A DNA stretch of 44,639 nt from Candidatus Kaiserbacteria bacterium (GCA_023267655.1 JAHFMV010000009.1:1-44639); one strand, 5' to 3'; numbered from the stretch's first letter, positions 19,499 to 29,238 are shown. Notes: generated from the letters alone by a model not told the origin. Numbers and translations: made by a program.

Positions 19499-19966
19499 AT
19501 GTCAGACGATGCTGGGGATGCAAGTGCTCCGCCGCCAGTAGAGACGCCGAGGGCGGAAGCAACTACGCCCCCAGAAACTCCAGAGTCGATCCCAGAACCG
19601 GAAACCGTATCGACGCCAGGAGCGGAATCTACTGTCGTCACCGAACCGGCAGTTGCTCTTCCAGGAGAGAGCCGAGAAGTTCCGTCACGATCTGAACCGA
19701 CTACTTCTGCGTCGCCATCGTCCGGCACCACCATTCCGGAAAACTTCCCTGCCCGCGGCCTCGCGGCACGCCGCGCACGCCAAGAAACAAAACTTTCAAA
19801 AATCATTGACCTCGCGAAGCGACAGGAATTCATCACGAACGACGATGTCGAGAAATTACTTCACATCTCCAACGCAACCGCGACGCGATATCTGAATACG
19901 CTCGCGAAGAGCGGTAAACTGCAGCGGATTGGAAATAGCAACCACGCCCATTACAAGTTACCATAG
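19499..19966 (+). CDS. Pro/Glu/Thr-rich protein with C-terminal winged-helix/HTH domain
   Basis: Low-complexity N-terminus, then KLSKIIDLAKRQEFITNDDVEKLLHISNATATRYLNTLAKSGKLQRIGNSNHAHYKL (DeoR-type wHTH pattern). Confidence 0.75.
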   Translation: MSDDAGDASAPPPVETPRAEATTPPETPESIPEPETVSTPGAESTVVTEPAVALPGESREVPSRSEPTTSASPSSGTTIPENFPARGLAARRARQETKLSKIIDLAKRQEFITNDDVEKLLHISNATATRYLNTLAKSGKLQRIGNSNHAHYKLP

Positions 19967-19970
19967 ACAT

Positions 19971-20786
19971 ATGGATATTGAAGGCGGGAAAGGAAATAAA
20001 AAGCGAGGAAATAGCAAGAGCGAACTACCAACGCTAGAAAATATTGGAGATCAAATTAAGAAAGCGTCGAAGAATACCGTAAAGCGTACGGACGCCGCCC
20101 TACAGAAAGCCCGTACCAAGGGGCGTGATGCACTGTCCGCGGATGAGGAACGCCTTGTGTTTGACGAGATCCATCGACTGGAACGACAGATGGAGCAAGA
20201 AGAATTTAAAGATCTATCACCAGACGAATGGACAGAGATACATAAGCAGGTGGAGGAGGAAATTAAAGAACGGGACGAGGACGAGAAAAAAGACCGCGAA
20301 GAGGTAATGCGGATGCCGATTGATGAACGCATCAGAGCAACGTTTGGGTCATCGGTTGTTAACTATTTTTTCTCTGCCGTTATTCCACGAGATTTCCGAG
20401 ACTCCGCCGATCCTGATTATTGGAAATTCAAACAAGAACGTATTTCCGAAATAGTGCATACCGCCCGAAATCGAGTGCATCAATTTGTCGAAAAATACAT
20501 TGAAGTAAAGGCTAGAAAGAATGATGTATCCTTCCGCGATTCTCATAACACGCCTACTGCGATGGACAAGGAAAAACAAGAACTTGCCAGAAGCATCGAA
20601 GCGATCTTGATAGAAGTACTTACCGACGAATACGATGAAATCCATGAGATGTTCGCTCAAGGGGTTGGTCAAGAAATCGCGAAACAGGTTGAAAATGGTT
20701 GGAATATATCCTTCCAAGTAGAGAAAATCGTCCCGGATTATCTAAAAAGAAAGGTGCTACCCGACTCATATCCAAACAGCGCATAA
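19971..20786 (+). CDS. Charged, helical hypothetical protein
   Basis: Intact ORF directly after the wHTH gene; strongly charged coiled-coil-like sequence. Confidence 0.65.
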   Translation: MDIEGGKGNKKRGNSKSELPTLENIGDQIKKASKNTVKRTDAALQKARTKGRDALSADEERLVFDEIHRLERQMEQEEFKDLSPDEWTEIHKQVEEEIKERDEDEKKDREEVMRMPIDERIRATFGSSVVNYFFSAVIPRDFRDSADPDYWKFKQERISEIVHTARNRVHQFVEKYIEVKARKNDVSFRDSHNTPTAMDKEKQELARSIEAILIEVLTDEYDEIHEMFAQGVGQEIAKQVENGWNISFQVEKIVPDYLKRKVLPDSYPNSA

Positions 20787-20792
20787 ACTAGT

Positions 20793-20825
20793 CTGTGCCT
20801 CATTTCAGGCCGAAATGAGGCGCAG
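20793..20825. repeat. Hairpin H2, near-identical to H1
   Basis: CTGTGCCTCATTTC-aggcc-GAAATGAGGCGCAG. Confidence 0.7.
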
Positions 20826-20830
20826 AGGCT

Positions 20831-21886
20831 TTAAGATCGAGCCGTTTGTTTGATGTCGTCGGTGTACTTTTGGACATATTCCTCAAACGATTGGTACGGA
20901 TACTGCTTCAGAACGCCGACGCGGTCGCCTTTTTCGAGCCACTCTTTCAGAGCGTCGGCGAAATGTTCTGGATCAGTGACGTACGCACCCGCGTCGAGCG
21001 CGATGCCGACGTCAGTCGCGAGGACGGGCTTGCCTGCGGCGAGCGCCTCGATGATGACGTTGCCGTAGCCTTCGTAGAGAGAGGGAACGAGAAGGAGATC
21101 GGCGGCGGCGTAATATGGAAGGGGATCCGTCTTCCCTTCAAAAAAGATACGGACGGAGAGACCGAGCTGCGCCGCGCGCTTTTCGAGCGCGCGGCGTTCC
21201 CTGCCGTCTCCAACGATAATCAGGCACACATCATGCGGTGCGACTTTCGCGAAACTGTCGATCGCGACCATGACATTCTTTTCCTTTTCCAAACGCGCGA
21301 CTACAAGCAGCCGCGCCTTGAATTTTGAAAATCGCCCCGCAAGGATTCCCGCGTGTGCGCTCTGAAATTTCGCGATGTCGGTATAAATCGGCAAGACGGT
21401 AACGGGCGCTGTAGAAAGTTGATTCTTCGCAATCCCCTCCTTTATCCGATTCGAATTCACGCGGACGCGATCCGCGTGCGGAAGGACGAATCGCGCGATC
21501 AAGAAACGCAGCCGATTCAACGACGTATGCCGAAATGCGGGCGCAAATAAATCCGTGTGCACCTGTACGTGTAATTTCGCGCCACGCAGGCGTGCAATTA
21601 ACCAGCCAATTAATCCCGTCTCGAATGGATCTTGTACCGTCACAACATCAGGTTTCGGCAGATCTCGTGCGAGGAGAAGTGCGCCGAGACCGGTCACGAA
21701 GCGTGAATCTGAACATGTGGAGAACACCTTCACTTTTTCAGAAAGCGACACGGGTCCATGAGACACTATCGAAAGAACGATGATCATAAGAGAGTCAAAA
21801 TGCTCTCCGTACGCAATCTGCCGCTTCGCGCTCTCGCTTAACGGATTTAAGACTTCGCGATCAGTGCCGATTGAAAGTATTTTCAT
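20831..21886 (-). CDS. Glycosyltransferase family 4
   Basis: LLVVARLEKEKNVMVAIDSFAKVAP...LLLVPSLYEGYGNVIIEALAAGKPVLATDVG. Confidence 0.92.
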   Translation of the reverse strand: MKILSIGTDREVLNPLSESAKRQIAYGEHFDSLMIIVLSIVSHGPVSLSEKVKVFSTCSDSRFVTGLGALLLARDLPKPDVVTVQDPFETGLIGWLIARLRGAKLHVQVHTDLFAPAFRHTSLNRLRFLIARFVLPHADRVRVNSNRIKEGIAKNQLSTAPVTVLPIYTDIAKFQSAHAGILAGRFSKFKARLLVVARLEKEKNVMVAIDSFAKVAPHDVCLIIVGDGRERRALEKRAAQLGLSVRIFFEGKTDPLPYYAAADLLLVPSLYEGYGNVIIEALAAGKPVLATDVGIALDAGAYVTDPEHFADALKEWLEKGDRVGVLKQYPYQSFEEYVQKYTDDIKQTARS

Positions 21887-22872
21887 AGTCGTTGAACAAT
21901 CTCTGCAGCAATCTCATCCCACGAATGCGTAAACGAAAATGCGCGGATGTTCTCACGAAGCCGCTCGTACACGCTCGAATCCAAGAGGGATTCGATTGCT
22001 TCGGCCAATTTCTTTTCATCCCGCGTGTCGACAAAAATGCCGCACCCGCCGAGTCGTTCGCTCGTCCCGGTATCGTCGGTGATGACGAACGGTTTCCCGT
22101 TTGCAATGCCATCGATCACGTTATTTGAACCGACTTCGGAAATCGAAGGCACAACAACGGCGTAGGCATTTCTATTGCGCGCGAGATGTTGGTCGTGCGA
22201 GAGCAAGCTGGTGTCGAGCGTCGCGGCGGGATATTTGGCGCGGACGCGTTTGAATGCGCGCTCTAGAGTGTCATTGTTTTTGTAGACCCGCTCGCGGTTG
22301 CCACTCACAAACACCGTTCCGATCGCTTCGTGCATAACAACGGGAGGATAGAAATTCTCCAAAAGGTATGATTTCGAATTCGGAAATCCATACGCGTCTT
22401 CCCAGATTTTCTTCTGGAATTTGGTGTTGAAGAAGATAACATCGGCACCGCGCAACAACCAGCGCGTCGCAAAGAAAATAAAATGTTCTTTCAAAGAATA
22501 CGATCGCGGACGCGCATAAAATTCCGAGAGTCGCACTTGACTGTTCGTGCGCTCGATATATGACTCCCATAGAAAATCGCCGCCAACGCGCACCACAAAC
22601 GGGACGCGGCGGATTTTTGCGGCGATGAGCGCAGGAAGTCCGACACTCCACGTATCGAGTGCAAGCACAAATGTCGCGCCGGGAGCAATCGTGAGCATGC
22701 GGGAAAAATAGGCTATGTGGCGGAGAATCGGCGGCAAATGCTTCGTGTCGCCGAAGGGGACGACGGTCACCGTGTCTCCCCGCTTTTCAAACGCGTCCGT
22801 GAGACCCTTCGTGTAGACGGCGAGGACTCCCCGCTCCGGCGGAGAGAAAGGAGTAGCGATAACGACTTTCAT
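21883..22872 (-). CDS. Glycosyltransferase family 4
   Basis: MKVVIATPFSPPERGVLAVYTKGL...AVVVPSISEVGSNNVIDGIANGKPFVITDDTGTSERLG. Confidence 0.9.
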   Translation of the reverse strand: MKVVIATPFSPPERGVLAVYTKGLTDAFEKRGDTVTVVPFGDTKHLPPILRHIAYFSRMLTIAPGATFVLALDTWSVGLPALIAAKIRRVPFVVRVGGDFLWESYIERTNSQVRLSEFYARPRSYSLKEHFIFFATRWLLRGADVIFFNTKFQKKIWEDAYGFPNSKSYLLENFYPPVVMHEAIGTVFVSGNRERVYKNNDTLERAFKRVRAKYPAATLDTSLLSHDQHLARNRNAYAVVVPSISEVGSNNVIDGIANGKPFVITDDTGTSERLGGCGIFVDTRDEKKLAEAIESLLDSSVYERLRENIRAFSFTHSWDEIAAEIVQRL

Positions 22873-22974
22873 TCTTAAAACTCTAGCGCATATGGTGAGG
22901 GAGCGCCATGAGGAAAGGGGCGCCAGTGCGGCACCCCTTGGTGTTCTGCTCTCACGTGAGAGCCTACGTGAGCC

Positions 22975-23130
22975 CTATCCTATTGGAGGGCGATGTTGGT
23001 AGTCGTGTGAGGCACGAGCATCTCCCCGCGCTTCAAGTTCCGCAAGGAAACCGTCCGTCGCGTAACACGCGTCCCTTACGCCCCACCAGAACTGGAAAAA
23101 AGCCACGATTCCGAGTGAAAATGGATTCAT
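22975..23130 (-). CDS. Possible 51-aa small protein
   Basis: MNPFSLGIVAFFQFWWGVRDACYATDGFLAELEARGDARASHDYQHRPPIG-stop; AAGGAG ribosome-binding-like motif upstream of the ATG. Confidence 0.4.
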   Translation of the reverse strand: MNPFSLGIVAFFQFWWGVRDACYATDGFLAELEARGDARASHDYQHRPPIG

Positions 23131-23223
23131 GCGCTCGCTCCTTATTCAAACCTGCTAGAACATAGTCCCTAGCTACTTGTAACCTACCTGACGCATCATG
23201 ATAGTGCAAGTGGATAGCTATGC

Positions 23224-24423
23224 CTAGAAAACCCGCGCAAAAACCTTCTCGCGCATTTGTTTCGCAATAATATCCCAATCGTACTTGTCGATAACCATCT
23301 GCTTCGCGGTCGCGACGACAGCACGAACCTTTTCCGGCCTTGCCATGATGTCTTTGATTGCATCCGCGATTTGCTGCGGCGAATCTTTATCGACTGCCCA
23401 CGCTGTTATCGGCATATCCGGATTTCGTTTTTCATCAAAAATGAAATCGGAGAGACCGCCTTCTTGCGTTGTAATCACCGGTAGGCCTGCCGCCATCGCC
23501 TCCGCAAATGATGCACCGAATCCCTCCGAGCGCGATGGGCGTGTAAAGATATCTGACGCTTTCAAATATTTCGGCATCTCGTCGTGACCGATGTGCCCGA
23601 GGAATTGCACGCGATTCTCAACCTTCAAATCCTTGGTTAATTTCTTCAGCATTGCTTCGTCGGGACCGGTACCGAGGATGATGAAATGAACGTTCTCGGG
23701 TAGAAGCGGCAGTGCACGAATCACATCATCAACCGCATTCTTCAAAACAAGCCGCGACGTCGTAATCACAAACACATCACCCATCTTCTTGCCGAGTCGA
23801 TCTTTGATTTCATTAATGACGGCGGGTGGATACTCCTGCGCAAAATGCTTCACACTCACCGCATTCGGTACCACTTCGATTGGTCCCGTAAATCCGCGCC
23901 GACGTGCCCACTTTGCGAGAAATGTCGAGAGTGTCTGGATGATATCGGCTTTAGTGAATGCACGTGAAAATAACGGCCACAGTGGTCGCAGCTTCCTTTC
24001 TATATATTCCGGCGGATCGCCTTCTTGCAAATTAAGAATGTATTTCACGCGCGGATTGAGCATTTTGAAAATCGCCGCCGGAACTCCGCATGAATGCGCG
24101 GTCATCGCCCACGTCGCGTCATAGCCGTATTTCCACTGCAGCTGTTGTGCTTTAAGCGCCGCAAGAAACTGGAAGAGCAGTTTATTCAAATGGAGAGGGA
24201 ACTTCTTAAGGTCATTCATCGTCGGATTTTTCGTCACAATCCCAATGCGGTGCACGAGTACATTGCCTATTTTCTCGATGCGCGGCAGCGTCGAATCAAA
24301 CCGGTTTGTCACCATATGAAATTCAATATCCGGGATACGATCCGTAATTTCTTTAATGGAAACCTCTGCCCCACCGACGTGTTTTGGAAAATAGGCGAGG
24401 GAAAATATCAGTACTTTTTTCAC
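23224..24423 (-). CDS. Glycosyltransferase family 4 (GTG start proposed)
   Basis: KKVLIFSLAYFPKHVGGAEVSIKEI...FTRPSRSEGFGASFAEAMAAGLPVITTQEGGLSDFI. Confidence 0.9.
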   Translation of the reverse strand: MKKVLIFSLAYFPKHVGGAEVSIKEITDRIPDIEFHMVTNRFDSTLPRIEKIGNVLVHRIGIVTKNPTMNDLKKFPLHLNKLLFQFLAALKAQQLQWKYGYDATWAMTAHSCGVPAAIFKMLNPRVKYILNLQEGDPPEYIERKLRPLWPLFSRAFTKADIIQTLSTFLAKWARRRGFTGPIEVVPNAVSVKHFAQEYPPAVINEIKDRLGKKMGDVFVITTSRLVLKNAVDDVIRALPLLPENVHFIILGTGPDEAMLKKLTKDLKVENRVQFLGHIGHDEMPKYLKASDIFTRPSRSEGFGASFAEAMAAGLPVITTQEGGLSDFIFDEKRNPDMPITAWAVDKDSPQQIADAIKDIMARPEKVRAVVATAKQMVIDKYDWDIIAKQMREKVFARVF

Positions 24424-24478
24424 GCGTACAGTCTGACATAGAAATAATATAAGCGCGAACAGGCATCGTGCGTTCTTG

Positions 24479-24507
24479 TTGACATAATGAACGAGATATT
24501 GCAATAT
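24479..24507 (+). promoter_or_regulatory. Sigma70-like promoter candidate
   Basis: TTGACA, 17 nt, CAATAT upstream of the 24541 gene. Confidence 0.45.
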
Positions 24508-24540
24508 AGCCCGGTAGATCTTTAACTAGCGAGGTACGCC

Positions 24541-24996
24541 ATGTTATGGCAAATCGAACTTGGCATCTACCAGACGGCAGCGAGATATGAGGACGTAATC
24601 CGCAAGTCGGACATCCACATCAGCATCACCAGAGGAGCGGAATTGACTCTCCGTTCAAAAGATTTTGTTTGTGAGACGGTAAGAACGGAAGTTGAGTTGC
24701 GTGATATATCGATCGACGAACTCGGATTCAAAGACGGTGCCTTTTACGAACAGATCTTGAAGCACGCGGAAGAGAAAAAGTACAGAGTGTGCCCTCTTGA
24801 AGTCGGTCCCGCGATTCGTCTTGCTCATCGTGCGCAACCCCACGGTCAGGGTTATGTTATCGCATCACAGCCCTGCAGCGGAAGACTTTTTCAAATCTAT
24901 CGCGATAGTCTGGGTTTGACTTTGGGGAGCCTATCACTTCCGAGTCGGCAATTCTTGGTTGATACCTCAATGCGGCTGCTGCTCGTCCAATATTAA
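24541..24996 (+). CDS. Hypothetical protein of a CPR-style family
   Basis: EQILKHAEEKKYRVCPLEVGPAIRLAHRAQPHGQGYVIASQP; resembles, from memory, a family with a CPAEVGPALRL motif. GAGG before ATG; terminator follows. Confidence 0.7.
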   Translation: MLWQIELGIYQTAARYEDVIRKSDIHISITRGAELTLRSKDFVCETVRTEVELRDISIDELGFKDGAFYEQILKHAEEKKYRVCPLEVGPAIRLAHRAQPHGQGYVIASQPCSGRLFQIYRDSLGLTLGSLSLPSRQFLVDTSMRLLLVQY

Positions 24997-25005
24997 CGGG
25001 CTTTT

Positions 25006-25040
25006 TCGGACCCCTCCATTTCGGAAGGGTCCGATGCTTT
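25006..25040 (+). terminator. Stem-loop terminator
   Basis: TCGGACCC-ctccatttcggaa-GGGTCCGA followed by tgcttt, 9 nt after the 24996 stop. Confidence 0.55.
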
Positions 25041-26505
25041 ATGTGTGTTCTGCGTGTACTCGCTCCCGCACAAAAGCCGAATATGCAAAGCGAATCTGGT
25101 TCGCAAATGCATCCCCTTCGCCCATCGACGCGCGCATGTGATTGCGCCGTGCGATTACTGACGCCGTCTTTTCTTGCGAACGCTCTGACGCATACACCTG
25201 ATCGGCGCCCTTGAGGATCGTGCTCATCGCAAACCGCGAGTGCCACGGAACATCGTCGAATAATTGATCGGCGAGCGTAAGGAGAATAGGGAGGCCGGTC
25301 GCGCGCTTGAGAAAGAGAGCTGCAAGTGATGCATAGCTCGCCATGAGCGCCCACGCGAAAAGGTATTTGTGTTTTGTATGCAGATTCTTTGCAACACGAT
25401 ACCCAAGCACCGGAAGCAGAAACTTATCCAGTGGATTCCCAAAGCCGACACGGTACACAGTCGCGTTATCGACAGGACAGACTGCGCTTTTCGCGTTTTG
25501 CGAATAGACCGTCGTAACAATATCAAAATGCACATCGGGCATCGCACGCATCAAGTCGCACAGCGCCTCTTCAGCAGGACCAGCGACGGGATGGAACGTT
25601 GTGGTAAAGACGAGCAGTCGCTTCTCACGCTTTTCGATTTGCGCACGCGGATTTTCGCGGAGGAATGTGATGATCTCATCTTCAAGGGCGATCGTCGCTT
25701 CCCAACCGATCGCACGGGATTTCGAAATATCGAGCGATGAATTCATGCGATTCCCCTTGCGCTCCGGAAGCATGATGATGTCGTTCCCAAAGAGTCGCGC
25801 AACTTCAAGCATCGAAAACGATTTCTCATGGCCGAGTCCGTATTCATCGCCGTGCCCTTTCTCGCCCACCAGCATCAGGCCTTCAACAATGTCATCGATG
25901 TGTGTGAAATTTCTTTTTTGCGTTCCGGGCAACGTCACCGTAATCGGCTGACCGTTTTTATACTGTTCCATAAACCATCGGATCACCGTGCCATATCTGC
26001 CGCTGCGCTCACCGGGGCCAAAGACATTGTAGAAATAGGTGATTGCGTAGGGAAGGGAATGCTGCTCTCCAACTTTTTTTACGAGCTCAGTGTTTGCGGC
26101 TTTCGTTGATGCATAGGGCGTCGCTTCGCGTGCAAGTCCCCCGTCGCCGAATTTTGTTGATGAACCGGCGTAGACGATCTTACATTTCTTTTGCATCCAA
26201 TAGTCAACTACTGCCCGCGTTCCAACGACATTCAAATCATTGACGACATCCGGTTCTTCAAGACTTTGCTCTACGCGTGAATATTCACCGAGGTGATAGA
26301 TCAGATCCGGCGTCTCGGGCACGAGTTGTTCGATGTCTTTGGTGTGCCCCTCGCGATATTCGGCACCTTCCACGTGCGCCTCTCTTGTACCAGCAAAATA
26401 GTTATCCAGTGAAATGACCCGATTGCCGTCTGCAACGAGGCGCTTAATGAGATTGGAGCCGACAAAACCGGCTCCCCCGGTGACGAGAATTAACTTCCCT
26501 TGCAT
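25039..26505 (-). CDS. NAD-dependent sugar epimerase/dehydratase fused to an N-terminal half GT-B domain
   Basis: LILVTGGAGFVGSNLIKRL...YASTKAANTELV...NFTHIDDIVEGL, then KRLLVFTTTFHPVAGPAEEALCDLMRAMPDVHFDIVT (GT4 N-lobe start) without a C-lobe. Confidence 0.82.
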   Translation of the reverse strand: MQGKLILVTGGAGFVGSNLIKRLVADGNRVISLDNYFAGTREAHVEGAEYREGHTKDIEQLVPETPDLIYHLGEYSRVEQSLEEPDVVNDLNVVGTRAVVDYWMQKKCKIVYAGSSTKFGDGGLAREATPYASTKAANTELVKKVGEQHSLPYAITYFYNVFGPGERSGRYGTVIRWFMEQYKNGQPITVTLPGTQKRNFTHIDDIVEGLMLVGEKGHGDEYGLGHEKSFSMLEVARLFGNDIIMLPERKGNRMNSSLDISKSRAIGWEATIALEDEIITFLRENPRAQIEKREKRLLVFTTTFHPVAGPAEEALCDLMRAMPDVHFDIVTTVYSQNAKSAVCPVDNATVYRVGFGNPLDKFLLPVLGYRVAKNLHTKHKYLFAWALMASYASLAALFLKRATGLPILLTLADQLFDDVPWHSRFAMSTILKGADQVYASERSQEKTASVIARRNHMRASMGEGDAFANQIRFAYSAFVRERVHAEHT

Positions 26506-26514
26506 TGAGGCAGA

Positions 26515-27321
26515 TTAGCCTGTTTCCTCGATTTCTTCAACGATGTCCCATTCGTCTTTTTTCAGATGCCGTGACCACGTGATGCCGACTGATGCGAGGA
26601 GGGCTAGAAGAAGCGGCGCGAGCCACCAGTAGAGAACGCCGCTATCCGGTGCAGCCGCTGCGGCAACGAGAACCTTTGGTGGTGGCACCGCATCATCGCC
26701 GACAAGGAGCGGCACTTCAGCTGACGCGGGAGCTGTTGATTTCGCTGTCGTGGATTTTTTTGCCGCTGCCTTTCCCGGTTTCGGCGGAGATTTTTTCAGG
26801 CCGCCTGTCGGAATCGGCAGACCGGGCGTGGGAATTCCGGCTCCAAACACATTCGACGATGGTGCGCGTTGCAGCGAATCCCCGGTGCCATTCGCGCTCG
26901 CGGCAGTATACGAAACGGAATCGATCGTCGTTCCCTGTGCATCCGCAATCCCAATGGTTTCCCCGCTGTTGCTCAAACTGAATGCACTATCGAATAATTG
27001 TCCTGAGTATGTCGGATAATCGGTTTTGAATTTTGCCGGATTATCGGCAATGACAGCGTACGATCCGGCGGCGACTCCGTCGCCGCCGGCCACCGCGCCG
27101 ATTTTATGACTTGCACCATTCTCAACCACTTTAAAATCCGTCAAAGTAACAGGGAAGTTCCCTGCATTAAAAATCTCGATCCACTCGCGCCCTGAATCCG
27201 ACCCACTCGCTAGGTCGTACATGATTTCCGTTATGACAACTTGCGCATGCGCAAAGGCCGGCATGAAAACGAAACCGCAAAGAAATATAAGTCTAGCCGT
27301 TAAGAATCTTGCGCAGATCAT
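26515..27321 (-). CDS. Secreted/anchored lamin-tail-domain (LTD) protein
   Basis: Signal peptide FLCGFVFMPAFAHAQ, VVITEIMYDLASGSDSGREWIEIFNAGNFPVTLTDFKV, C-terminal TM helix and basic tail. Confidence 0.85.
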   Translation of the reverse strand: MICARFLTARLIFLCGFVFMPAFAHAQVVITEIMYDLASGSDSGREWIEIFNAGNFPVTLTDFKVVENGASHKIGAVAGGDGVAAGSYAVIADNPAKFKTDYPTYSGQLFDSAFSLSNSGETIGIADAQGTTIDSVSYTAASANGTGDSLQRAPSSNVFGAGIPTPGLPIPTGGLKKSPPKPGKAAAKKSTTAKSTAPASAEVPLLVGDDAVPPPKVLVAAAAAPDSGVLYWWLAPLLLALLASVGITWSRHLKKDEWDIVEEIEETG

Positions 27322-29035
27322 CCGTCGAAATTTCCGGTGCCCCCGCGTCCTCATTTTTCGGTATCTCCGGCTGTCGCGCCATCGGCGAAGACTCACGCGG
27401 CGCCTCCGGCTTTTTATGCCGCTCACGGAGCATGTCTGCAGGAGATTTTTCTGCGGTGCGCACGGACGCGATCGCGTCGCGCAAAGCGTTTCGTTGATTC
27501 TGCACCGGCGACGCGGGTCTCTCGTGCGGCCGCTCGTCGCGTCGCGGCATCGGCGCTATTTCACGCTCACGCACCGGCTCGGGCGCACGCGGCCGCTCTT
27601 CGCGCCGTTCTTCCCGAGGCGGTTGCGGTCGCGGTGCGGAAAACTGCGGACGATCATTGCTGCGGATCGGCGTAAAATTCCTCTTTTCTTCTTTTGGACG
27701 CGGCGGAGACGGCGCAAAATCGAGCTGGCGCTTTGCGACGATTTGTTCAACCTCCGCGCGAGTCCGCGCATAGTGCTCACGCGTCGAGCGGATCACATTT
27801 TCACGATACGAGACATGCGGTGCCTCTATCGGCGGAATCGTATCGGCGGAAAACGGCACGCTGCCGACGCCGTCGATCATGAGCGTGAGATAAATCTGAC
27901 CTAATCCCAAGTTCACCAAATCCTCCGGCGCAAACGTCGGCTCGAAGACGACTTTTAATACCTCGGCATCAAAGGGCCCGACGCGGAATGTAATGAGTGT
28001 CCCCACGTTGCCGAAAACCGCGTTCCGGACATTTTCTTCCATCTGTTCGATGTACTGGTTCGCAAGCGTGAGCGCGAGTTTGTATTTGCGGCTTTCTGAA
28101 AGAATGTCGGCAAACGCCTCGTTCATCATCGATTGGAATTCGTCGACGTAGAAATAACAGCGGGGGAGCGCCGCCATGCGCGCGGCTGGCTCGTCAGCAC
28201 GCGACATCGCGGCGAGATAGATTTTGACCGTAAGCATCGAACCGAGGAGCGCCGCATTCGACTCACCCATCCGCCCTTTTGAAAGATTCACGATGAAAAT
28301 CTTTTTGGTGTCCATCATCTGCCGCAAATCAAACGTCGATTTCGGCTGCCCTACGATATTACGAATCAAAGGGTTCGAGACGAACTGGCCGACTTTGTTT
28401 TGAATAGCCGGTGTCGCTTCCTGTGTGTACCGATCAGTGTACGTCGCGAATTCTTCCGACCAAAATGACTTCACAACCGGGTCGGTGATCTTGTCGATAA
28501 CCGCGTTGCGAAACGGCTTATTGGTGAGCATGCGGTTCACGTCAAGCAGCGTCGTGTCGGGATATTCAAGAAGCGCGAGAAGGACGTTTTGCAAAATGTA
28601 TTCCATGCGGGCGCTCCACATGTCCACCCAAATTCGTTTGAACGCACCCATGAGACCGGAAACCACGAGATGGCGTTTGTCATAACCCACATCCTCCATC
28701 ACGTTGAAGCCGATAGGGTATTCAGTATCAAACGGCGCGAAGTACAGCACGTCTTTCACGCGCTCGTGCGGCACGAAATCGAGCAGCTTTTCGGCGCTCG
28801 AGCCGTGCGGATCGATAAACGCAATACCTTCGCCGTTCTGGATGTCTTGGATCGCCATGTTCTCGAGCATGGTCGATTTACCCATGCCGGTTTTGCCGAT
28901 CACGTACACATGCTTGCCACGGTCGATCGCGCGGATGCCGAACATCTCGCGTTTCCCGCGCGTGTGCGTCGTCGCAAAATAGGTGATTTTGCGTTCGTCG
29001 TTTTCTCCGCTCTTATTCCCTTTAAAAGGCGGCAT
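27293..29035 (-). CDS. VirD4/TraG-like (HerA/FtsK-superfamily) ATPase with Arg/Pro-rich C-terminal tail
   Basis: HVYVIGKTGMGKSTMLENM Walker A; YFYVDEFQSMMNEAFADILSESRKYKLALTLANQY Walker B region. Confidence 0.88.
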   Translation of the reverse strand: MPPFKGNKSGENDERKITYFATTHTRGKREMFGIRAIDRGKHVYVIGKTGMGKSTMLENMAIQDIQNGEGIAFIDPHGSSAEKLLDFVPHERVKDVLYFAPFDTEYPIGFNVMEDVGYDKRHLVVSGLMGAFKRIWVDMWSARMEYILQNVLLALLEYPDTTLLDVNRMLTNKPFRNAVIDKITDPVVKSFWSEEFATYTDRYTQEATPAIQNKVGQFVSNPLIRNIVGQPKSTFDLRQMMDTKKIFIVNLSKGRMGESNAALLGSMLTVKIYLAAMSRADEPAARMAALPRCYFYVDEFQSMMNEAFADILSESRKYKLALTLANQYIEQMEENVRNAVFGNVGTLITFRVGPFDAEVLKVVFEPTFAPEDLVNLGLGQIYLTLMIDGVGSVPFSADTIPPIEAPHVSYRENVIRSTREHYARTRAEVEQIVAKRQLDFAPSPPRPKEEKRNFTPIRSNDRPQFSAPRPQPPREERREERPRAPEPVREREIAPMPRRDERPHERPASPVQNQRNALRDAIASVRTAEKSPADMLRERHKKPEAPRESSPMARQPEIPKNEDAGAPEISTDDLRKILNG

Positions 29036-29118
29036 ATGAGAACGATTATATAGCGAAATCAAAAGAAAAGCGCGCCGGATCACCGACGCGCCTTGCAATA
29101 CCATCCATCATGTTTGCG

Positions 29119-29238
29119 TCACGGAAGCGGAATCATCATCAGTACTCCGATGATGAACAGCGCGATTGCGCCGGTCATTATCTTTGCGTCTTCTCGTGAG
29201 CAACCACCGAAGGCTTTAGCCACCAGGTCAACTACCAT
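29119..29238 (-). CDS. Possible 39-aa single-TM microprotein
   Basis: MVVDLVAKAFGGCSREDAKIMTGAIALFIIGVLMMIPLP-stop; GGAG upstream of the ATG. Confidence 0.45.
   Translation of the reverse strand: MVVDLVAKAFGGCSREDAKIMTGAIALFIIGVLMMIPLP

Noticed and set aside
22908-23165. + strand ORF 85 aa
   Set aside because: Spans the two hairpins and is antisense to the better-supported 51-aa ORF with an SD.
27221-27904. Long + strand Arg-rich ORF (227 aa)
   Set aside because: Antisense to the Arg/Pro-rich tail of the VirD4-like gene; composition-driven open frame.
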